Positions 20,166-26,979 of a stretch of DNA of 26,979 nt are shown here, in pieces. The stretch comes from Chromera velia. Taxonomy: Eukaryota; Sar; Chromeraceae. Below the pieces are notes generated by a model, which worked only from the letters and a program-made list of their open reading frames with translations, did not search any database and was not told where the DNA came from. Position 1 is the stretch's first letter; every line of letters starts with the position of its first letter. The translations under genes and the position numbers were made by a program. Where the stretch lies: assembly GCA_018398765.1 (NCBI GenBank), contig JAHBMJ010001643.1, positions 1 to 26,979 of the forward strand, read 5' to 3'.

Positions 20166-21703
20166 GACGCGACCCACATGGTATAGTGGCCACTCGATGC
20201 AGTGAGGCCGTGGTGGCGGATGACCGCCAAAGCTGTCCAGTGGTGGTTTGTGCAGACGCCTCTGCTGCCATGTAGGGGGCAAAGTCGAAATGGATGGGGA
20301 GCCGGACTTTAGAGCACACCTTCGACCGGGTCGAAGTTCTGAAAGCTCGAAAGCGTGCGATCTGGAAGACGATGTATCGTGGGAGGACAACAATTTTCCT
20401 AAAGGAATTTCGATGTGTGTCTCTGCCCCCACACTTCTTACACTTGCCTTGTCCTCCGCAGTGGCCCCGGTTGCCAAAGTAGTCATCCACCAGCTCTTTG
20501 AAGTCCACAGTGATCGACCCTTGATATCCGCACACTCTGCGCTCGGCCCCTGTCTTCTTGGGTCCAGCCAGGCAGAGACCTGCAAAAAACGTACATTGAA
20601 GTTCAATTGGATTGCATACGTGTTAGCACAAGCGAATCCGTCGCAAATCCACTTGCCGAGTTCCTGAGTTAAAAACGTGTAATTCTTTTCATCACACGCG
20701 TATAAAATAGACAGTCTGAGTTTTTGTCTTTTCTCAATTTTTCTGATGGATACAGACGCGCTGAAAGAGAGAGCTTGGTATTGCTTGGTATGTGTGGAGA
20801 TGGACATGCAAAAGAGAAAATTTAATTCTGCTCATCTTTCTCGGTAACCTGACCAGTGGCAGGCTTCGCTTCCTCCTCTGCCTCCAAACAAAACGCTTCT
20901 TGCAAGTTCAGAGCCACGGCTCGGTCTTTTGTCAGCCGCGGGCACTTTGAATCGCCAGGAGCTCCCCCAACCAGCCCGCGGGGTCTTTTCTGGATCCCCC
21001 CTCCCTGCCCCACCGATCGCTCTCCATGCTCTCTTACTGGCTGAGGCTCGGGGACTCTGCCACGACGTTTTCTCTCTGCCTCCTCAGCTTCATCGGCTTG
21101 CTTTGCCAAAAGGTCAAGAACGAGCATTCTGAAGCTCTCAATTCGGGAAACCGCAGCAGTGTGACAGTCCGAACACTCTCCTATCACTCGAAACTGCCCT
21201 TGGAGGGACTGGATGAACAGACAGTTCGGCACTAGTATGCTTGTGTTTTTGGGGTCCTTATCGTCAAGGACCCTAATGCGTGTGCTTGGGTCGTACCGTC
21301 TGAAGGCCGTCTTCTGAGGGAACGATATGAAGTATTCCTCCTCTTCACCTTGTTTTACTGGCCTTGGGTCAAAGCTTGACAGGAGGAAATCGAGACACTC
21401 ATGTGCATCGTGCATTGTCTTCTGCTCAAACCGAGCCGTGAAGTCTTGACGACCTCTCAGCTGAGATATCAACCGAGAAGGGCCCCCCTTCAGCCTTGCC
21501 TCAAAATTCACTCCCCCCCCGTTTTCGAAGGAAACATCTGTCAGACTTTCCCTGCAAGGCGTAAGGACTTCGAAGACCAACGCACCCAGAAGGAGAACAA
21601 CCTCCAGATTTGACGGCACTAACGTGCAGCGGTGACGGGAAAGGTCTCGAAAATCTGGAAAAGCCAGCAAAAACTGCGCGCACGCGTTTCTGCACGCCGG
21701 AAA

Positions 21704-21743
<40 letters not shown>

Positions 21744-21749
21744 ACACAT

Positions 21750-21790
<41 letters not shown>

Positions 21791-22049
21791 CTAGGCGACG
21801 GAGGAGAAACTAGGCGAATGACTGACCAACTACCTAGCAGACTACTGACTGACTGACTGACAAAAAACAGATCAAGTCCCCCATGGGATTTTGCAGGCCT
21901 CGCAGAACTCTTTTGGGCTCTCGCGTAGTCACCAGATCTTCGGGTTCGGGCAGCTGAGGAAGGACTGGTCCTTTGCGTCGAGCCTTCTCCTCTGCACACG
22001 AAGTTCCCGGGTGGTTGGTGTACGGGCAGTTCGCGTTAGGACACAGTGG
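19824..22049 (-). CDS. USP-type (C19) ubiquitin protease, C-terminal four exons
   Basis: Four exons chain in phase. 22049-21862 holds CPNANCPYTNHPGTSC, a possible small zinc site, and ends in RGLQNPMGDLICF. 21689-20854 opens with NACAQFLLAFPDFRDL, so the joined codons give CFLNA, the USP catalytic Cys box in a divergent form. It also has HDAHECLDFLLSSF (the QDAHEFL box) and CSDC, the first zinc pair. 20579-20178 has GKCKKC, the second zinc pair, VVLPRYIVFQIARF, then AVIRHHG and SSGHYT, the histidine box. 19962-19824 gives WFYDEVDGEG to a TAA. Donors are GTCAGT, GTCAGG and GTGGGT. The histidine box is one frame off the preceding part of its exon. A single missing base near 20225-20290 explains this and also restores the phase of the last intron, so this copy may be inactive or the base a sequencing error. 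USPs remove ubiquitin from proteins. Upstream exons on the same strand join it in phase. Confidence 0.85.
20015..20165 (-). repeat. Microsatellite in last USP intron
   Basis: On the plus strand this is GAAA/GGAA units, then (CA)n, then (GA)n. In the sense of the USP gene it reads CT, TG and TTCC. It fills the intron between the histidine-box exon and the last exon. Confidence 0.85.
21709..21855 (-). repeat. Microsatellite in USP intron
   Basis: Plus-strand (CA)n with TACA variants to 21791, then GACT units near 21846-21861 that form the GTCAGT donor in the sense direction. The frame coding for repeated Val-Cys on the minus strand comes from this repeat. Confidence 0.85.
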
Positions 22050-22293
22050 CTGCAGAAAAGGATTTTGTTATAAAGAACTGTTTATGAGGAGTTGATGAGG
22101 AGTTGAACAATTTAAAGAAACTCTGCAATCAAAAAACAAACGAATTCGAAGATAAAACGAGAGACTCGATCCGAGGGGGGAGCTACAGAGAATACCGGAG
22201 AGAAAGAAACGAATTAATTGAAAGATAGAGCAAGAGACTCTGTGGAGGGAGAGAGAATGCTGGAAAGACTTTAAGGACGAAACAAAGCCCCAC

Positions 22294-22956
22294 CGGATTT
22301 TGCTTCATTCGGTCTAATGCAAGCTGAAGCATGGCCGCCTTCAGCGCCGTCTCCAGGGTGTTTCTCCCCGACTCCTGGGTGAGCCTTGCAGACTTGACCA
22401 TCAGTTCCAGCTCGGCTATGGTTCTCTGTGCCAGAAACCGCGTCCTTACTTCTCCTAATCCTCCGCAGATGCTCCTTGAGGTGTGCAGACGTCGCTTTCT
22501 GTCTTCCATGTTTTTTTTCAGGTCCTCTCGGGATCTTTGGAGTCGAGCCGCGTCTGTACACTCCTTTTCCCACTGTTCGTGACTCACGTGCTGCGCCCTG
22601 TGCTTCTTCAAGTCGAAGAACGTATAGTCCTGCATCCAGTACGTGAGCATGCCGGAGAGTGACCATGCAAGTGACGGCTATAGAGTGAGGGTCACAGCAG
22701 TGTTGCCGGGCGGTGTGCGAATTCTGAATCACACAGAAAAACGCACGTTGTAGTATAGCACGCTCACCTGTTTCGTCCTGACGGGAGGTGCCTCTCCTTT
22801 GCCCCCGCCTCGTTCCTCCCGGATCTGCTCACCGAGCCCGACGAGTCCCACCTTCGGGCCAACGCTGCAGACGAAGACACGAGTATAGAAAACAACAGAG
22901 GCATTCCGCACGCACCCACATACAGACATACATACAGATACACACACACACACACA

Positions 22957-22995
<39 letters not shown>

Positions 22996-24305
22996 ACACA
23001 CACACACAGTGTCACATACACACACACACATACACACACACACACACAGGGGGAGAGAGAGGGAGATACAGACATACAGACATACACACATACAGACATG
23101 GACGGACAAAAACCTGCGAGCAAAACCATCGAAGAAAAATGATTTCCTTTTCAGTCATTTGACTGACTCCAAATAGTTAATCCCTTTCCTTCCTCCCGGA
23201 GCAGGTCTGGAGACAAGGATTTGTTGTTCAACCATTGAACAAAGAAGTTGGTCTACCTCTCCCTCCCTGATCATTCGCTTCTTCAAGGAGCCAAACTCCT
23301 GAAGGTTCTCGAGTCTGCATGCAGGAATGCAGAAGAGGTTTGCACTTGCTGAAATGAGCAGTCCTGCATCTAAGTCCTGTGGATTTCTCTTTATACTGAC
23401 CAAGGCTGACCAAGGCACAAGGAGCAAGAAAAAAGATGTGCAGATAGAGCAAACTTGATTCACGATCACTGACAGATTGAGAAAAAATTCAATGCCTGGC
23501 GGTCCTGACCCGTATTTTTTTGTTCGATCGTTCTTCTTTCCCAGAGCTGCATCTCGTAGCAGTGCAGCCGTCACGGTAGAGGCGTACATCTCTCCCTGTG
23601 GCGCAGCTCCTCGCATGTGTGCTTGCAGGAGCTGAACGAGAAGTCTCATCTCTGCTGCATGGGCTGTAGCCTCTCTAGTCTGCTCCTGCATCCAAAAGAG
23701 AAACAAAAGGGGCATAGAGAAACAAAACAATGTCATGCTATGAGAAACATGCATAGATATGAGAGAGAGAGAGGGAGAGAGAGAAAGAGAGAGAGAGAGA
23801 TCTGAAAGGATACCGAAAAATACCCATCTACCGGAGGCGGTGTAGGAAGGAATACGTCAGAACAAAGGAAAGGAAAGAATGAAAGCAAAGACAGAAACAG
23901 GGCGCACAATAGTGCACGCATGCGCACTAGCACATCAGAGGAACTCCGGCAGCAACAGTTACTTCTGCTATGGGACAGACGGACCTCTGAAGAATCAGGA
24001 GGGGAGGATGCTGAACGCCGAGCTTGTTTCCGAGGAGCCTCAGGGATACCTAAGCCTCTCGTGCTGCCGTCTTCCCCTTCGCCTTTTTCCTTCTCCATTT
24101 CCTCCTCTTCGTCGCTGTCATCATACACCTTCCGCTTCAGTCGCCCCCTTCTTTTCTCCTTCTGCAGAGAAAGGGGACCCACCGCTGCAGCATCCGTCAT
24201 GAGGACTTCTGCATCCTCAGACTTCCCTACAGGTGCTCGGTCACAGTCCGAACCAAGCTCCTCCACAACGCCTCCTGCTGAAGTGACCGCTGTGCTTTCT
24301 GCCTC
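22294..24305 (-). CDS. Linker exons joining the Ulp1 and USP parts
   Basis: No enzyme domain is recognised. The exons I can support in transcription order are as follows. One runs from 24305 to about 24000, with an acidic/basic segment (KRKVYDDSDEEEEMEKEK). Next is 23685-23168, starting EQTREATAHAAEM, helical, then Leu/Ile-rich, ending at a GTCAGT donor. Next is 22864-22768 (VGPKVGLVGLGEQ), ending at GTGAGC. Last is 22629-22294, a strongly charged coiled-coil-like stretch (QRSREDLKKNMEDRKRRLH), ending at GTGGGG. Phases match at each join (2/1, 0, 0) and into the first USP exon. The donor of the first exon (GTCCGT near 23988) is least certain. The segment would give a long flexible, partly helical bridge. 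Confidence 0.6.
22917..23100 (-). repeat. (CA)n microsatellite in linker intron
   Basis: Plus-strand (CA)n with TACA, CAGA and GAGA variants, so TG-rich in the sense of the gene. It lies between the exons at 23168 and 22864. A shorter (GA)n lies at 23761-23800 in the preceding intron. Confidence 0.85.
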
Positions 24306-24490
24306 CTGCAAGCAGGCAAGGAAAGATCTAGACACGGTACACGGTACGTACATGGTACGTACCTACACTACTACACACATACACACAGACAAACAGACAG
24401 ACAGACAGACGGACGGACGGACGGACAGACAGACATACATATATATACATACACATGCAGGCACACACACACACACACACACACACACAC

Positions 24491-24521
<31 letters not shown>

Positions 24522-24774
24522 TCACACGCACACACACACGAGCTTTGTAGGACAAGACTCATACATGACAAAAACAAAGAAAGACGGAGAAAGGGGACCC
24601 ACCGCTGCAGCATCCGTCACGAGGACTTCTGCATCCTCAGACTTCCCTACAGGTGCTCGGTCACAGTCCGAACCAAGCTCCTCCACAACGCCTCCTGCTG
24701 AAGTGACCGCTGTGCTTTCTGCCTCCTGCAAGCAGACAAGGAAGAATCTAGATACGGTACACGGTACGTACGTA

Positions 24775-24823
<49 letters not shown>

Positions 24824-25021
24824 GCACACACACACGAGCTTTGTAGGACAAGACTCATGCATGACAAAAACAAAGAAAGACGGAGAAAGGGGACCCACCG
24901 CTGCAGCATCCGTCACGAGGACTTCTGCATCCTCAGACTTCCCTACAGGTGCTCGGTTACAGTCCGAACCAAGCTCCTCCACAACGCCTCCTGCTGAAGT
25001 GACCGCTGTGCTTTCTGCCTC
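24183..25021 (-). repeat. Three tandem copies of one 123-bp phase-0 exon
   Basis: Near-identical exons occur at 25021-24899, 24725-24603 and 24305-24183. Each follows a CTTGCAG acceptor, starts EAESTAVTSAGG and has 41 codons ending TDAAA. In copies 2 and 3 it is followed by a GTGGGT donor. In the most downstream copy the frame instead runs on (VGPLSLQKEKRRG) into the acidic segment. Predicted proteins differ at only two positions (Asp/Asn after the Cys, Met/Val before TDAAA). The duplicated unit includes flanking intron with (CA)n. Because the exon is symmetric, one, two or three copies can be spliced in without changing frame. Confidence 0.85.
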
Positions 25022-25107
25022 CTGCAAGCAGACAAGGAAGAATCTAGATACGGTACACGGTACGTACATACAAACACCCACACACACACACACACACATA
25101 CACACTC

Positions 25108-25150
<43 letters not shown>

Positions 25151-25173
25151 TTAAAATGAAACAAAACAGACAA

Positions 25174-25208
<35 letters not shown>

Positions 25209-25250
25209 ACATAGTCTCTCACAGACATACAGACATGCACACAGACAAGT
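24365..25250 (-). repeat. (CA)n and (GACA)n microsatellites around the tandem exons
   Basis: Plus-strand (CA)n lies at about 24460-24540, 24780-24835, 25075-25147 and 25176-25205, with (CAGA)n/(CGGA)n at 24385-24435. All are TG- or TCTG-rich in the sense of the protease gene. The exon copies at 24603-24725 and 24899-25021 are embedded in this stretch. Confidence 0.85.
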
Positions 25251-25352
25251 ATACGAGGACAAATTCCGGTCTACTATCATCAAAAGGGAAAAAGTGAGAA
25301 AAATAGACTTACAGACCTCCGGGAAGTCCAGAAAGGGAAGTATCAGAAATTC

Positions 25353-26367
25353 CTATCGAGTTTCGTCTCTCCACTTCTTACTACAAACCCGCCGTCGCAT
25401 TGCCTGGATGGATGTCAGCTCTGTCGCTGGATACGAGGTCAGGTCTGCAAGAGGCCAATCAGGCTCCTTCGCTAAAATGTCCGGGCTTGCCGTCTCTCGC
25501 ACGCTGGCGAAGACTGCCGAGAGTCTCCACACAAACAGACCACAGTCGATACCGTTATCGTCCGGTTGAAGACCTACAAACCGGTACTTGAAAGAGAACC
25601 CCCCTTCAAACTCATCTCCGGGCCATTCCTTCGCAAGATGAGCTTGCAGAATCAGCCAGTGAGCCTTGAAAACCGGAGATCGCTCTCTTCGCTTCACAGG
25701 ACACTCAATCTGGGGATCCAGAAATATAATTTGACCCCCTCTCTGCTTCTTTCTGGGGAAAATCTCCCCCAAAACCCAGTGACAATTCCCAAAACCAACT
25801 GGCCACTGGATTACTTCTGCAGAGGAGAGGGGAAAGAGGGTTTTCTCTCTGGAGTAGGGAATCCAGATTGAGTCTTTCACATGAGGAGACTGATGATGTC
25901 CCCCCCTTGTTGCAAGCCTATCCGTTAGTAAATCGGGGTCAAGAATGACCATGCGCCCCTTGTCGCGGAACTGACCCAGGATAAACCTGTATAGGCAAGC
26001 GAGGGCATGAGAAGAAATCCAAGCTTCCCCTCCCTCCAACTCAAGCCCAGCCCACTTCTCCTTCAGGTAATTAATGCAATACTGTTTTGTCATTGGGGCG
26101 CAAGGCCGCTTTCGAGGGGGCAAGGGTGCTTGCGAAAATCCTCGACCAATTTCCTCAACGTCGTCCGAACTATCCGTGTCAACGGAAGCCGTCTCCGTGG
26201 TCACGGTGACCTCTCGTGTCTCAACAGGGGCCTCCTTGCCTTTGGTCCCATCCTGCAGAAAAAAAAGCAAACGGGATATTCACTCAAACACACACACATA
26301 CACATGCATACACACACACACACGCATACACATACACACACGCACACACACACCCACAGAGAGAGAA

Positions 26368-26402
<35 letters not shown>

Positions 26403-26522
26403 GAAAAATTCGAAACCTTTTTTTAAACAGAACATGAAAACAAGACTGACCTCACTCTCATCTGGGGCGGCAGCCAGCACCTGTCCTGTCTCAACGGGGG
26501 CCTCCTCGCCTTTGGACCCATC
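25353..26522 (-). CDS. Ulp1-like (C48) cysteine protease exons
   Basis: A short exon (26522-26451, 24 codons, starting DGSKGEEAPVET and ending at a GTCAGT donor) joins in phase 0 to a long exon starting at 26252 (DGTKGKEAPVET). After an acidic Ser/Thr-rich stretch the exon has the C48 signature: FGNCHWVLGEI (catalytic His), IIFLDPQ (Asp), and LQPDDNGIDCGLFVWRLS (Gln and nucleophile Cys). Ulp1/SENP enzymes process SUMO or related modifiers, and many transposon families carry relatives. The domain length fits the family. A TAG closes the frame at 25353-25355, but in the same frame possible donors follow 30-50 nt later (GTCTGT in phase 0, GTAAGT in phase 1). The next downstream exons begin with acceptors and lack a visible start of their own. 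The protease could therefore end here or be fused to the USP part. Confidence 0.8.
26280..26400 (-). repeat. (CA)n / (GACA)n microsatellite in Ulp1 intron
   Basis: Plus-strand CACA, GAGA and GACA units fill the intron between the 24-codon exon and the catalytic exon. Confidence 0.8.
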
Positions 26523-26558
26523 CTGCAGAAAAAGAAGCAAACATGATATTCACTCACT

Positions 26559-26595
<37 letters not shown>

Positions 26596-26801
26596 TGTGT
26601 GACACATGTGACACACATACACACACACGGAGTTAAAATATTAGAGACGAGAAAGGGCGTCGAAGAAAGTGTTTGTGTCTTGACTGATAGAGACCAACAC
26701 TGCCCACACCGTGAAGTTGTTCACAGTCTGTTCACACGCACACACAGATACAGACACAGACATAGACACAGACACACACACCCACACACACACACACACA
26801 C

Positions 26802-26839
<38 letters not shown>

Positions 26840-26849
26840 AGAGAGAAAA

Positions 26850-26883
<34 letters not shown>

Positions 26884-26979
26884 CGACAGACCGACAGCTG
26901 ATGCTTCTCTTTTTTTTTCGTCGTTCGTTCTTTCTACCCCAGCTTCTCCTTTTCTTGCTATTCAACAGGAGAAAAATTC
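26523..26979 (-). other. Upstream part of the Ulp1 gene, mostly microsatellite
   Basis: (CA)n at 26560-26600 and (CA)n/(GA)n/(GACA)n at 26740-26885 dominate. Between them (26640-26735) is a non-repeat stretch that could hold a small exon on the minus strand (TVNNFTVWAVL between an AACAG acceptor and a GTCTCT donor). A basic frame near the window edge (NSKKRRSW) may be another. Both are weak. The gene start is probably outside the window. Confidence 0.35.

Noticed and set aside
20001-20807. 268-codon minus-strand frame as a separate gene
   Set aside because: It is out of frame with the USP zinc and histidine boxes and runs into intron microsatellite.
21501-21999. Val-Cys and Thr-His repeat proteins on either strand (also at 22.7-23.2, 24.3-25.3 and 26.2-26.9 kb)
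   Set aside because: These frames arise from (CA)n/(TG)n runs and have no domain outside the real exons.
24183-25021. CRISPR-like array of repeats and spacers
   Set aside because: The repeats are 123-bp exons with splice sites and microsatellite introns in a eukaryotic gene.
4520-26426. Genome-wide recoding of TAG or TGA as sense codons
   Set aside because: All three stop codons appear as interruptions across several genes, one TAA is shown by an internal repeat to be a mutated AAA, and a USP frameshift shows ordinary decay. Transposon pseudogenes explain the data more simply.

Overview
This window reads as nuclear DNA of a repeat-rich unicellular eukaryote, not a prokaryote. Genes are split by GT-AG introns, many introns are packed with long TG, CT or TTCC microsatellites, and much of the sequence is LTR retroelement, MITE-like element and degraded transposon genes. 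Together with a putative secreted protein and abundant protease-domain genes this suggests a protist such as a chromerid or other alveolate/stramenopile alga. The taxon is an inference and was not tested. No rRNA, convincing intact tRNA or CRISPR array was seen.

Layout. (1) 0.6-1.8 kb, + strand: a spliced gene for a small putative secreted protein, with palindromes upstream. (2) 2.8-3.5 kb: a complete MITE-like element with inverted ends and an 8-bp target duplication, followed by degenerate tandem repeats and a tRNA-related Pol III-type head. (3) 4.5-6.9 kb, - strand: a degraded gene with a zinc finger and an OTU-like cysteine protease signature. Its 5' end and upstream region are tandemly duplicated (6.8-7.8 kb), and each copy carries a hairpin followed by a TATA box. 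(4) 7.87-15.29 kb: an LTR retroelement flanked by a CTTA duplication. Its 5' LTR was split by a 2-kb insertion carrying a decayed gag gene on the - strand. Its internal region shows no recognisable polymerase, so it looks non-autonomous.

(5) 16.2-18.5 kb, + strand: a three-exon Merlin/IS1595 (ISXO2-like) DDE transposase with an intact catalytic exon but nonsense codons in exon 1. (6) 19.8-26.5 kb, - strand, convergent with the transposase: a multi-exon region encoding a Ulp1-type (C48) protease, then acidic and coiled-coil linker exons, one of them present in three tandem copies, then a USP-type (C19) deubiquitinase whose exons I could chain in phase down to the stop codon. A single-base frameshift lies just before the USP histidine box.

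The main point is the pairing, apparently in one transcription unit, of a SUMO/ubiquitin-like protease with a ubiquitin-specific protease, next to a Merlin-type transposase and in the same window as a third, OTU-like protease. Whether these were carried together by one large DNA transposon cannot be settled from sequence reading alone. Genes in (5) and (6) share two traits. Their longer introns are filled with microsatellites always oriented as TG/CT-rich on the sense strand, and several introns begin with the unusual donor GTCAGT.
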